From the NCBI RefSeq assembly GCF_003259435.1, contig NZ_QLMA01000008.1, positions 310,001-374,000 of the forward strand: DNA of 64,000 nt, in the 5' to 3' direction. This document shows, one piece after another, positions 27,598-35,915 of this stretch. The notes under the pieces were generated by a model. The model worked only from the letters and a program-made list of their open reading frames with translations. It was not told the DNA's origin and did not search any database. Source of the DNA: Chitinophaga dinghuensis (GTDB lineage Bacteria; Bacteroidota; Bacteroidia; Chitinophagales; Chitinophagaceae). Positions within the stretch are counted from its first letter, which is position 1. Each line of letters starts with the position of its first letter. A program made the position numbers and the translations under genes.

Positions 27598-28011
27598 TTA
27601 TTCCACCATCTGAAAAAACCAGATATCTTCCGGAAAAGATATCCAGCACCAGGTAGACTCATACGAGAAAATATCCAGTACCCGAATCAGGTGCTCATAC
27701 TTGGCGCCCTTCCCAAAGTGGAAACGAATTCCCTGAATGGTATCATTTCTCCTGATAATCTGATGCATATACAATTGCGCAAAATCCAGCGAAATCTTAT
27801 TCTGCACAGGATTGGAATCCAGTTCTATCGTGAGATACGCTCTTTTATAAGGCAACTGTATTCCCATTTCCTTATAAAAGGCACTAGCAGTATCCACAGA
27901 ATGCCACTCCAGCTTCCGACTCTTTTGCACCGGTCGCATCCACCAAACCATTATACAAACCAAGATTAGCACATATACTATCTGTAAACATATTTCGCGG
28001 TATCGTTTCAT
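27598..28011 (-). CDS. Small single-pass membrane protein, paralogue A (ExbD-like layout)
   Basis: This 137-residue protein begins MKRYREICLQIVYV, with one transmembrane helix (about 9-28) ending in a WW motif and a periplasmic domain behind it. The start was placed by alignment with the next gene, which shares over half its residues: TIELDSN, LDFAQLYMHQII and HFGKGAKYEHLI. The layout is reminiscent of ExbD/TolR, with an N-terminal anchor and a C-terminal alpha/beta domain, but the membrane Asp of ExbD is absent, so proton transfer is unlikely. Function unknown. Confidence 0.6.
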   Translation of the reverse strand: MKRYREICLQIVYVLILVCIMVWWMRPVQKSRKLEWHSVDTASAFYKEMGIQLPYKRAYLTIELDSNPVQNKISLDFAQLYMHQIIRRNDTIQGIRFHFGKGAKYEHLIRVLDIFSYESTWCWISFPEDIWFFQMVE

Positions 28012-28048
28012 TTGATCGATTGATGAATGATTCATTTCATTGTAATAT

Positions 28049-28456
28049 TCAAGGGCAGTAGATAAACCAGGTATCCGCCGGATAAACCAAATAGCATTGC
28101 GCCCTCTCATAAACGAACATATCCAGCATCAGGATCAGATGCTCATATTTTGCTCCATTGCCGAAATGAAAATGAATGCCGTGGATCGTATCTTCCTTTG
28201 CAATGATCTGATGCATATACAACTGCGCAAAGTCAAAAGCAATCCGATTCTGCACCTCATTACTATCCAGTTCTATGGTTAGAAATTCTCTTTGGGGTAA
28301 AAGATGAAGCCCCGTTTTCTTGAAATATGCTAATGTATCAATTGTATACAATTGTCTCATCTTATTGACTCTAACCGGCATCATCCACCAGGCCATCATA
28401 CAAACCAGGAACACTACAAATACAATCTGCAAACATATTTCACGGTATAACTTCAT
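28049..28456 (-). CDS. Small single-pass membrane protein, paralogue B (ExbD-like layout)
   Basis: This 135-residue protein begins MKLYREICLQIVFV and is a tandem copy of the following gene 37 bases away. One transmembrane helix (about 8-27, with AWWMMP) is followed by a soluble domain. The shared blocks TIELDSN, FAQLYMHQII and HFGNGAKYEHLILMLD are the best conserved; the membrane-proximal linker and C-terminus have drifted. The pair arose by local duplication. No known family was recognised with confidence, and no enzyme motif is visible. Confidence 0.6.
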   Translation of the reverse strand: MKLYREICLQIVFVVFLVCMMAWWMMPVRVNKMRQLYTIDTLAYFKKTGLHLLPQREFLTIELDSNEVQNRIAFDFAQLYMHQIIAKEDTIHGIHFHFGNGAKYEHLILMLDMFVYERAQCYLVYPADTWFIYCP

Positions 28457-28546
28457 TTTTTTCTATATAGATTATAAGCAGAAGAAATTCCATACACAGA
28501 CAAAGTAATTTTCCTACCTTCACTTCACCATATCCGTCACCATTGT

Positions 28547-29119
28547 ATGAATACCGCTTCCACACCCGCAGCAAGATACATTCAACATCTGGATCAGATT
28601 TTCGGACAGGAACCCATGTTCTATCCCAACGATAGCCTGATTCCCGGATTACCCGGCGTTACCACTATCGTATACAAGGATATTCCGGAACCTGGTTTCA
28701 TTACAGCTTTCACCTATGGCCTCTCCCTTGCAACACATCCTGCCTGGAAATATGGACATCCGGAACTCTGTATTACGGTGGAATCAGCACAATTGGAATG
28801 GGCCCATGTATTAGGATATGTGGCCAATAAACTGAGAGGAAAATGCCCGTTCACCTATGGCGAAACTATCCGTTTCGGAGAGAAAATCAGCCCGGATTCA
28901 GACATGGATGCCTTCTATATTTTTGCGCCCGCCATCCTGGATCGTACAGATTATACACAGCTAGACATCGGCACTCCTTACCCTATCCATATTTCTGCCT
29001 TATATCCCATGTATGAATCGGAACTGAGTACCTTTCATACGATCGGACTGGAACAATTCTGGAAGCATCCGGAGAATGATATCTTTAATGTGAACCGCAC
29101 AAAAATTATAGTAGGATAG
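28547..29119 (+). CDS. Suppressor-of-fused (SUFU) domain protein
   Basis: This 190-residue cytoplasmic protein carries a SUFU-family domain. Signs are IVYKDIPEPGFITAFTYGLSL, the helix-strand HPELCITVESAQLEWAHVLGYVANKL, and the late segment PIHISALYPMYESELS. Bacterial SUFU proteins are widespread in polymorphic-toxin loci, where they act as immunity proteins by binding a toxin. No toxin gene lies beside it here. It is followed after 2 bases by a beta-rich protein, so the two are co-transcribed. Confidence 0.8.
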   Translation: MNTASTPAARYIQHLDQIFGQEPMFYPNDSLIPGLPGVTTIVYKDIPEPGFITAFTYGLSLATHPAWKYGHPELCITVESAQLEWAHVLGYVANKLRGKCPFTYGETIRFGEKISPDSDMDAFYIFAPAILDRTDYTQLDIGTPYPIHISALYPMYESELSTFHTIGLEQFWKHPENDIFNVNRTKIIVG

Positions 29120-29121
29120 CC

Positions 29122-30216
29122 ATGGAAAACATTACGCCAGTACAACCTTTTCAAGTAGATATCACCCATACTCCAACGGCTACGATTACACGATTTCAGA
29201 CTACCAATGGCGTGACGCATCACGGTAACCTATCGATGGATGGACAATCCATCCTGGCCACCTACGTATATCATGCGGTATCTTATAAACTGACTTATCT
29301 TCGTCTTCATCCGGATGGGAATGTAACCGGCGTCTGGCAAGAACCGGATGGCATCCTCCCCACCTTGTTTCAGGACCCCAATGGTAAAATATTCGTTTCC
29401 ATCATCCCCTACCATCCCGATAAGGAAATGGAAATCAGTATTCCCCTATTTGATCGGGAAGCTATCTCTCAGCCAAAGGGGAACAGACCCTTTTCCGGCC
29501 ATTACATCGCCACGGTTCCAGATGCTGCTATCTTCTACTATCAGGATTCATTTTCGCCAGGCAAACCAGACAAAATGATGGCAGTGACCTTCCGGGATAA
29601 TCAGGTCCATAAAAAAACAAATATTAAAATCCCGCTTCCCTCGCAGAATAAGTTATTTATTGAGGGCAACCATATACGGCTGCTGGCAAGAGAAGGCAAA
29701 ACATGGCTCCTGCGCGAAATAAATACCAAAGGAGAAATTACCCACACTCAAACGATTCCTACAGATAATAGTTATGTTAGGGAGACATTGTTCCTCTCTC
29801 GCACACAAACCTCTTACCTGCTCACCAACAAAAAGGGCCTCTTGGAAATTATCACACTAGCCCCAGATGGAACTCATGTGAAAGATCCGCTGTTTGACCT
29901 GGAAGATGAATTGTATAACACCTGGAGCCCTGAACATATCCATGATAACATTTATATTACCCGATTCAATACAGGCGCAGGAAATGGCTGGATGATCACC
30001 CAAGAAAATAAATTATTGGAAATCTACTACAGTAAAGGAGTACAGGGATATAAAAATTTACTTACAGGCGAGGTAATTCCATTGCCATATGAAGACGTCA
30101 TTCTTTCAGGGCTGAACAAAACCACAGCGGGTGGTTATGCGGTCATTTGCTATCCAAGAGTAGAACGGACAGCCACAAACAATACCTTATTGATCATTCA
30201 CCGTACATTACAGTAA
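29122..30216 (+). CDS. Beta-propeller-like cytoplasmic protein, unknown
   Basis: This 364-residue protein has no signal peptide or membrane helix. It is made of repeated four-strand-like units, for example YLRLHPDGNVTGVW, KTWLLREINTKGEITHT and LLEIITLAPDGTHV, each with a DG or KG turn. This suggests a WD40-like or quinoprotein-like propeller. No catalytic motif is seen. It directly follows the SUFU gene and ends one base before the convergent HD-domain gene. Its partner is likely the SUFU protein, by position alone. Confidence 0.5.
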   Translation: MENITPVQPFQVDITHTPTATITRFQTTNGVTHHGNLSMDGQSILATYVYHAVSYKLTYLRLHPDGNVTGVWQEPDGILPTLFQDPNGKIFVSIIPYHPDKEMEISIPLFDREAISQPKGNRPFSGHYIATVPDAAIFYYQDSFSPGKPDKMMAVTFRDNQVHKKTNIKIPLPSQNKLFIEGNHIRLLAREGKTWLLREINTKGEITHTQTIPTDNSYVRETLFLSRTQTSYLLTNKKGLLEIITLAPDGTHVKDPLFDLEDELYNTWSPEHIHDNIYITRFNTGAGNGWMITQENKLLEIYYSKGVQGYKNLLTGEVIPLPYEDVILSGLNKTTAGGYAVICYPRVERTATNNTLLIIHRTLQ

Positions 30217-30217
30217 C

Positions 30218-30757
30218 TCAAATATACTGCTGATACTCTTCCATCTTTTTGCGCAACCTGTTTTCCAGGTATGTATTCGCCCCCGCCAGCGCCTGCAGAA
30301 TACTGTCTGCTTCATGGAGGTAGGCTTGTTTTTTTTCGGTAGACCAATGCGCAGGCGGACGCTGTAAATTGGTGATCCTGTCTGCCAGCTTCACCGCCCA
30401 AACCTCTTTCGGCTGCTGCTGAATACGGTGCAGACTATCTTCCATCTTTTGCGCTTTAGGCAGTTGATCATTTTTGGTTAACGCCTGTACAGCGGCCGTC
30501 ACCCCCTCTCCAAACCTGGACTGCAGCTCCTGGGCCGAGGTCTGCGTGTCTTCCAAAATATCATGTAACAACGCTACCTGTACTGCAAAAGCAGTATCAA
30601 AGTGAGGAGAGAAATGCGCGGCTGTCAATATTTCCATCGCTACATTACTCAAATGTATTACATATGGTAAGTTAGTACCAGGAATTGTTTGCTGCAAAGC
30701 AGTATGCTTTTCAGCAGCAAACAATATCGTCTCTTGATAAACAGATTGAATATCCAT
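30218..30757 (-). CDS. HD-domain phosphohydrolase (MESH1/SpoT-like)
   Basis: This 179-residue protein is an HD-fold metal phosphohydrolase. The motif HDILED near residue 75 gives the metal-binding His-Asp and matches the hydrolase domain of RelA/SpoT and MESH1 proteins; further His residues lie in VIHLSNVAM and an Asp in VKLADRITNLQ. The synthetase domain is absent, so a small ppGpp- or nucleotide-hydrolysing enzyme is plausible. The ATG at 30757 was chosen over a longer frame that overlaps the SMI1/KNR4 gene. It lies 7 bases after that gene. Confidence 0.8.
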   Translation of the reverse strand: MDIQSVYQETILFAAEKHTALQQTIPGTNLPYVIHLSNVAMEILTAAHFSPHFDTAFAVQVALLHDILEDTQTSAQELQSRFGEGVTAAVQALTKNDQLPKAQKMEDSLHRIQQQPKEVWAVKLADRITNLQRPPAHWSTEKKQAYLHEADSILQALAGANTYLENRLRKKMEEYQQYI

Positions 30758-30764
30758 CTTGTAA

Positions 30765-31268
30765 TTATTTAAGGTATTCCGCAGGGTCAAAAGGTTCGAA
30801 ATCACGCTCTGCAAAGGCTTCTGTAAGAATGCCGGCGGTGCATAGCCAGTCAATCGTTCCTCCCAGCGTATGCCCTGTGTGATAAATCATTTCCTCATGG
30901 CGAGGCAGGATATAATACTGGTGATTATACAGGATAATTTCATCGCCGTCAAATGTATCGCCCATAATGACCGATTCCAGCACCTGCTCTTTCGTGAGCA
31001 CCGCTTTCCCCTCATCCCAGAACCAATATTGGGTAATACGCTCCTTCCATTCAGGGTACAATGCCTCTATTGTTTCCGGCAAATATACCCGCACATAAGT
31101 ACCTCCCAAAATACCACAACCATAGCGGGTCACATATTCTTTGTAATCCTGATCAACTTTAATGTTGAATACCTCCTCCAGTTGTTCAACCGCCGCTGTA
31201 GTGGAAGGGAATAAATCAGTGCGCTGAGTATTGTAATTCGCAATAATATTAAACTTGGTAAAATCCAT
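30765..31268 (-). CDS. SMI1/KNR4-family protein
   Basis: This 167-residue cytoplasmic protein is of the SMI1/KNR4 (SUKH) superfamily. It shows VEQLEEVFNIKVDQDYKEYV followed by YGCGILGGTYVRVY, and the late turn MGDTFDGDEIILY which is typical of the fold. SUKH proteins are the commonest immunity proteins of bacterial contact-dependent and polymorphic toxins. The next gene, after 7 bases, is the HD-domain phosphohydrolase. A GTG six bases upstream is an alternative start. Confidence 0.8.
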   Translation of the reverse strand: MDFTKFNIIANYNTQRTDLFPSTTAAVEQLEEVFNIKVDQDYKEYVTRYGCGILGGTYVRVYLPETIEALYPEWKERITQYWFWDEGKAVLTKEQVLESVIMGDTFDGDEIILYNHQYYILPRHEEMIYHTGHTLGGTIDWLCTAGILTEAFAERDFEPFDPAEYLK

Positions 31269-31375
31269 CTTCACTCGTTTTTCATGTTAAGATACGGATA
31301 CGAATATACGCCGAACCACCCTATCGTATTGATATTAAAAATTTAGCTATATTATTTTCCGTAAAAAAATGATCA

Positions 31376-31915
31376 ATGCTTAATTCCCCCCGCCGGGTAT
31401 CTCTGTTCTGTTGGACTGTAGCGATGTTCATGGGATGTTTGTTGACCGCTTCCTCTGGAAACGCGCAGCAACGCAGACCAGACACCACCCTTGCCAACGT
31501 CGGCGATATCCCATTCGACAAAACCCTTGACGACAGCACATTTCACGTATGTGAACCAGGTAAGACTTTTCAATACTACAACGAAAAAGGCTACTACCTT
31601 CGGCACAAACCACTGATCACAAAATTCATACTTGATAAGTACAAATTCAATCCTGGCTTCGAAAATCAAAATGGATATATCACTATTCGTTTTGTCATTA
31701 ACTGCGAAGGACATACCGGGCGCTTCCGCATCAAATGCATCGATGAACAGATGCATCCTGCTACCTTCCCGGATAGCATTACCCATCAGCTGCTGGAGGC
31801 TCTGAAGCAGTACAAAGACTGGCAACCCATGGAATACGAGCATCAAACCCACGACAGTTATCAATACATCACTTTTCATATCAGAAAAGGCAAAATCATT
31901 ACTATCTCTCCATGA
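31376..31915 (+). CDS. Secreted protein with TonB-C-like domain
   Basis: This 179-residue protein has a signal peptide ending near GNAQ (about residue 31). The C-terminal half (about 85-179) contains YITIRFVINCEGHTGRFRIKCID followed by a helix TFPDSITHQLLEALKQYKDWQPM. This resembles the TonB C-terminal domain of Bacteroidota energy transducers, without the membrane anchor and proline linker. A free periplasmic or surface protein is implied; its partner is unknown. The stop overlaps the start of the TPR gene by 4 bases, so they are translationally coupled. Confidence 0.6.
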   Translation: MLNSPRRVSLFCWTVAMFMGCLLTASSGNAQQRRPDTTLANVGDIPFDKTLDDSTFHVCEPGKTFQYYNEKGYYLRHKPLITKFILDKYKFNPGFENQNGYITIRFVINCEGHTGRFRIKCIDEQMHPATFPDSITHQLLEALKQYKDWQPMEYEHQTHDSYQYITFHIRKGKIITISP

Positions 31916-32733
31916 TGAAAAGAATCTTAATCATTTGCTTGCTGCTGGGAACCGCCTTCAGCAGCTTTGCACAGCTCAGTGAAGCAGACTCCCTTCGGAT
32001 AGAGGCCATCTATAAAAGAAGTATGCGCGAATATCAAGGTACCAAGATGAATATGCTGTACCTCGATAGCTGCGTACAACTGAACCCCAATATGGCAAAG
32101 GCCTGGAGAGATCTGGGAACGCCTTATCTAAAGCGGGGCGACTTCGCCACCTGGGCTTGGTACATCAACAAAGCAGTAGCCCTGGCCCCGAAAAAAATGC
32201 TGGTCAGCAGAGGATGGTGCCGGTATAAATTTATGCGCGATTGTGAAGGAGCACTGGCCGACCTTAAAGAGGTGATCCGCCTTACCGGAGATGGCACTGC
32301 CCACACCGGCGACGGTACCTATAATCTCTATGTGGTGATGGCCCTCTGTGAGCGCGGACTTGGACATCCGGAAGCAGCCTTGCAATATTTCAGTCTGGGT
32401 ATCGACAGCGTGCGCAAATGGGACCCCAATCGCCCGCCCGACCTGTATGACTATGTGCATCGGGCAGCATTGAAAATTCAGCTGCAGGATTATAAAGGCG
32501 CCATGAACGATCTGGAGAAGGAAGAAAAAATCTATCCTGACCTGGCTGAAACCAGCTACTACAAAGGAATCATTCTATTAGCACAAAAAAAGACGGCCGC
32601 TGCTGTGCAACAGTTCAATGAGGCCGACAAACGACTAAAAACCGGCTTTCGCCTGAATGATGTATACTGTGAAATATTCGACAGTATATATCCCTGGGAT
32701 GTAGCAGCACAACTAGCGGCTGTTCCGCATTAA
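31912..32733 (+). CDS. Secreted TPR-repeat protein
   Basis: This 273-residue protein has a signal peptide ending near SFAQ (about residue 20). Tetratricopeptide-like repeats are visible: AKAWRDLGTPYLKRGDFATWAWYINKAVALAP, then a repeat around DLKEVIRLTG, VMALCERGLGHPEAALQYFS, IQLQDYKGAMNDLEKEE and YYKGIILLAQKKTAAAVQQFNEA. TPR domains mediate protein-protein contacts. It is coupled to the preceding TonB-C-like gene, so the two may form a periplasmic complex. No enzymatic motif. Confidence 0.75.
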   Translation: MMKRILIICLLLGTAFSSFAQLSEADSLRIEAIYKRSMREYQGTKMNMLYLDSCVQLNPNMAKAWRDLGTPYLKRGDFATWAWYINKAVALAPKKMLVSRGWCRYKFMRDCEGALADLKEVIRLTGDGTAHTGDGTYNLYVVMALCERGLGHPEAALQYFSLGIDSVRKWDPNRPPDLYDYVHRAALKIQLQDYKGAMNDLEKEEKIYPDLAETSYYKGIILLAQKKTAAAVQQFNEADKRLKTGFRLNDVYCEIFDSIYPWDVAAQLAAVPH

Positions 32734-32762
32734 ACCAATTGGGGGTTCTGCATACAGGACCT

Positions 32763-32770
32763 TACCTTTG
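32763..32770 (+). promoter_or_regulatory. -7 promoter element for the AraC-family gene
   Basis: TACCTTTG matches TAnnTTTG and ends 4 bases before the ATG at 32775. If used, the transcript would start at or very near the start codon. Confidence 0.4.
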
Positions 32771-32774
32771 TGAT

Positions 32775-33605
32775 ATGGAACGGACTTGTAGTATTACCTG
32801 TAGCAACATCGCGTCTGCCCGGAAATATAGTACCCTGGAGAATTACAGTATTACCTTCTGTGAGGGTAACGGTAGTTTTTCCATCGATTTATTCGAAGGC
32901 AGTTTCTCCGGGCATGCAGTCATCTTCACGACTCCCTGGCAAGAAATTCACTTCAGCGATGATGCTACAGGTACGCTCAGATCGGTCTGGTTTCATGGCG
33001 ATTACTATTGCATAGAACACCATAAAAAGGAAGTGGCCTGCAATGGCCTGCTCTTCAATAATATTTATCATCCGCCGTTTATACTGCCCAATACTGTGCG
33101 GCAACATGCGCTGTTACAGCTCACAGACCAACTGGAGGCAGAACTTCCACATCAGGACAATTATAGTCTCGCCGTATCCCGCAGTTATTTACAGTTGATC
33201 CTCGCGCTTTGCACCAGGATCATGGTGCAGGATATTCCTAGCGATCCTACTACACAAGCCTACCATCCTATTATGCAGTTCCGGGAATTATTGGAGGCTC
33301 ATTTCCTGGCAAACAGAGCGCCCTCCTATTATGCAGAGAAATTAGGTATGACGCCCAATAATTTTTCAAAAAAAGTAAAAGAATACTTTTTGAAATCCCC
33401 TTCTGATCTGATCCAGGAAAGAGTGGTTTTGGAGGCCAAGAAATTAATTCATCTGACCTATAAAAGTATGAAGGAAATTGCGGCCACCCTGCATTTTGAA
33501 GACGAACATTATTTCAGCCGCTATTTTAAAAAATATACAGGCGTCTCCCCCTCCAAATTCAGGGAAACAGTGGGCGTTTCCGTGGTAGCACAAATGTCCA
33601 TGTAA
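32775..33605 (+). CDS. AraC-family transcriptional regulator
   Basis: This 276-residue regulator has an N-terminal cupin-like sensing region (about 1-150) and a C-terminal double helix-turn-helix (about 175-265). The HTH part reads ANRAPSYYAEKLGMTPNNFSKKVKEYF and ends with TYKSMKEIAATLHFEDEHYFSRYFKKYTGVSPSKFRE, the usual AraC signature. The sensed ligand is unknown. The upstream frame to 32739 was rejected because it overlaps the promoter. It precedes a DUF417 (RclC/YkgB-like) gene by 63 bases; in E. coli an AraC regulator controls rclC, but the homology here is not established. Confidence 0.85.
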   Translation: MERTCSITCSNIASARKYSTLENYSITFCEGNGSFSIDLFEGSFSGHAVIFTTPWQEIHFSDDATGTLRSVWFHGDYYCIEHHKKEVACNGLLFNNIYHPPFILPNTVRQHALLQLTDQLEAELPHQDNYSLAVSRSYLQLILALCTRIMVQDIPSDPTTQAYHPIMQFRELLEAHFLANRAPSYYAEKLGMTPNNFSKKVKEYFLKSPSDLIQERVVLEAKKLIHLTYKSMKEIAATLHFEDEHYFSRYFKKYTGVSPSKFRETVGVSVVAQMSM

Positions 33606-33644
33606 AGGCAGTATCCGTCTATGGACAACGGGCGGAATGCATGG

Positions 33645-33652
33645 TACTTTTG
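33645..33652 (+). promoter_or_regulatory. -7 promoter element for the DUF417 gene
   Basis: TACTTTTG matches TAnnTTTG and lies 16 bases before the ATG at 33669, giving the DUF417 gene its own promoter separate from the AraC gene. Confidence 0.5.
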
Positions 33653-33668
33653 CTAAAAACAATCTCCT

Positions 33669-34232
33669 ATGTTGAAGTTATTAGCAAACGTACAAGAATA
33701 CTTTATTCATTTTCTGAGAATATCCATATTTGTAATTCTCGCCTGGATTGGCGCGTTGAAAGTATGCCACTATGAAGCAGATGGCATTGTTCCCTTTGTT
33801 GCAAATTCTCCGCTGATGAGTTTCTTCTATCATCATCCTGCTCCGGAATACAAGCAGTACATGAACCCTGAAGGAAAAGAAGTAAAGAAAAACCAGGAAT
33901 GGCATGTCAGCAATGGTACTTATCCTTTTGCATATGGACTCGGCGCTGTAATCGTATTGATTGGCATATTGATACTGTCTGGTATCTGGTATCCTAAACC
34001 GGGACTGGTTGGAGGATTGTTAACCGCAGGTATGGCATTGATTACGCTATCTTTCTTCATCACCACCCCGGAAGTTTATGTGCCTGATCTGGGTGGCGAC
34101 GGACCTACGCCTCATCATGGTTTTCCTTATTTGGCCGGACCAGGCAGAATGGTACTGAAAGACCTTATCATGATGGCAGGAGGATTAGTAGCTGCATCAG
34201 ATTGTGCGAGAAGGCTATTAAAACGCTCCTAG
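33669..34232 (+). CDS. DUF417 (YkgB/RclC-like) membrane protein
   Basis: This 187-residue inner-membrane protein has about four transmembrane helices. Family features are FVILAWIGALKVCHYEADGIVPFVANSPLMSFFY near the start and a late segment LAGPGRMVLKDLIMMAGG. In E. coli the homologous RclC is part of the reactive-chlorine response. A loop of about 30 polar residues between helices 1 and 2 (YKQYMNPEGKEVKKNQEW) is longer than expected. Its job here is inferred only from family and the adjacent AraC gene. Confidence 0.85.
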   Translation: MLKLLANVQEYFIHFLRISIFVILAWIGALKVCHYEADGIVPFVANSPLMSFFYHHPAPEYKQYMNPEGKEVKKNQEWHVSNGTYPFAYGLGAVIVLIGILILSGIWYPKPGLVGGLLTAGMALITLSFFITTPEVYVPDLGGDGPTPHHGFPYLAGPGRMVLKDLIMMAGGLVAASDCARRLLKRS

Positions 34233-34311
34233 TCAGTATGGCTGTCTCTGCGAAAAACAAACGCTCTCTCTGAATAAATATTATATTTATCAGATCGAAA
34301 AATCCCAGCAA

Positions 34312-35778
34312 ATGAAGTTCAACATCTACCTGCTAACGCTACTTCTGACAGTAGTAACTGTAAAGTCCAGCTACGCCCAATCCTGCACTTGTGAAAGCAA
34401 TTTTCAATGGCTCAAAAAAACGTTTGAAGATAACGATGCAGGCTTCAAATATGTGATAGACACTAAAGGCAGGGATGCTTATGAGGCACACAATCAAAAG
34501 ATCCTTGCCCGCATAAAAGAAGCAAAGACCAAAGACGAATGTGTGGCGATCATGTCTGAATGGTTAAAATTCTTCCGGTCAGGCCACAGTTATGTACGCA
34601 GTTTAGTAACATCCGAGTCCACATCGGCAGCAACTCCAACTACAGACAATCCTCCAGCTCCGGCCAACTGGGAAACGGTTGCGATCCAACTTGATAATTT
34701 TAAAAAGCAAGTGGCTGCAAAAAAAGATCCTGGTTATGAAGGCCTCTGGCAATCGTCTCCCTACACCATGGCTGTTACCAAAAAAGGAGAGCAGTATGTA
34801 GGCGTGATTGTGGAGTCAGGCGCGCCAAGCTGGAAACCTGGCATGGTTAAATTCCGTATCATTCCTGGAAAAGACGCCACCAGGTCTGTTTTCTACATGC
34901 GTAATTTTTCTGCTGTGAATTCCAATAAAGTAGAGGTTATAGGTCGAAATAGTATGAAACTGGGGAATTATTTTCTGAAAAGAGTTTATCCGGACAATTT
35001 GCCCGATGATCCATCCATCAAAGAATATTTTGCTAGTATGTCCGCAGAGGCACCATTTCTGGTAAAACGCAATGACAATACATTTTACCTGCGCGTCCCT
35101 TCATTTAACCAGTCGTACCGCGAAATGCTGGATAGCATTCTAACGGCCAACAAAGCGGAACTGATTAAAACTAAAAACCTGATCATTGATATTCGCAACA
35201 ATGGCGGCGGCAGCGACGCTACTTACAGTTCGATTATTCCATTCCTCTATACCAATCCTATCCGTGGCGTTGGAGTGGAATATTATTCTACCAAAACGAA
35301 TAATCAGCGGATGCTGGATTTCATCAATAATCCGGAATATAACTTTAATGAAAAGGAGAAAGCCTGGGCGAAGACTTCCTACGAAAAGCTGGAACAGCAT
35401 CTGGGAGAATTTGTGAATCTTAACGACCGGATCGTGGGCATCGATACGTTACCTAACGTATATGCCTATCCGCAGAATGTGGCGATCATTATTAATGAAG
35501 GCAATGGTAGTACAGCAGAGCAATTCCTGCTGGAAGCAAAGCAGAGCAAGAAAGTAAAACTTTACGGCGTCACCACTTATGGCGTACTGGATATCTCCAA
35601 CATGTACATGCTGAATTCCCCATGCAAGGATATACAACTGGGATATGCACTGTCGCGCAGTTTGCGTATACCCGATTTTACCATCGATTCCAAGGGACTA
35701 CAGCCGGATTATTTTATCGACAAAAGTATTCCGTCACATGAGTGGGTGAATTTTGTAAATACAATATTGAATGATTAA
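34312..35778 (+). CDS. Secreted S41-family serine peptidase
   Basis: This 488-residue protein has a signal peptide ending near SYAQ (residue 23). An N-terminal helical region with a CTCESNFQWLKKTF start leads to a tail-specific protease core. The core shows DIRNNGGGSDATY near residue 295 and the serine loop EGNGSTAEQFLLEA near residue 400, with the catalytic Ser in NGSTAEQ and a following Lys-rich helix. No PDZ domain is obvious. It probably degrades peptides or polymers in the periplasm or outside. A hairpin follows after 22 bases. Confidence 0.85.
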   Translation: MKFNIYLLTLLLTVVTVKSSYAQSCTCESNFQWLKKTFEDNDAGFKYVIDTKGRDAYEAHNQKILARIKEAKTKDECVAIMSEWLKFFRSGHSYVRSLVTSESTSAATPTTDNPPAPANWETVAIQLDNFKKQVAAKKDPGYEGLWQSSPYTMAVTKKGEQYVGVIVESGAPSWKPGMVKFRIIPGKDATRSVFYMRNFSAVNSNKVEVIGRNSMKLGNYFLKRVYPDNLPDDPSIKEYFASMSAEAPFLVKRNDNTFYLRVPSFNQSYREMLDSILTANKAELIKTKNLIIDIRNNGGGSDATYSSIIPFLYTNPIRGVGVEYYSTKTNNQRMLDFINNPEYNFNEKEKAWAKTSYEKLEQHLGEFVNLNDRIVGIDTLPNVYAYPQNVAIIINEGNGSTAEQFLLEAKQSKKVKLYGVTTYGVLDISNMYMLNSPCKDIQLGYALSRSLRIPDFTIDSKGLQPDYFIDKSIPSHEWVNFVNTILND

Positions 35779-35799
35779 AATCAAAAGGATACGTTTAAA

Positions 35800-35841
35800 T
35801 GAAGTGAACCCAAAAGTGTCTAAACTTTTGGGTTCACTTCA
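35800..35841. terminator. 18-bp hairpin with CCCAAAAGT core
   Basis: The arms 35800-35817 and 35824-35841 are perfectly complementary around a 6-base loop, with the same core CCCAAAAGT/ACTTTTGGG as the hairpin at 23159-23202. It lies 22 bases after the S41 peptidase stop. No T-run follows. Confidence 0.6.
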
Positions 35842-35915
35842 CTTGCGACAATTCCATTGATTTTTCGCCAAGCAGATAATCCCTTAACTTTATCTGGCGT
35901 AAATTTTCAATATTC

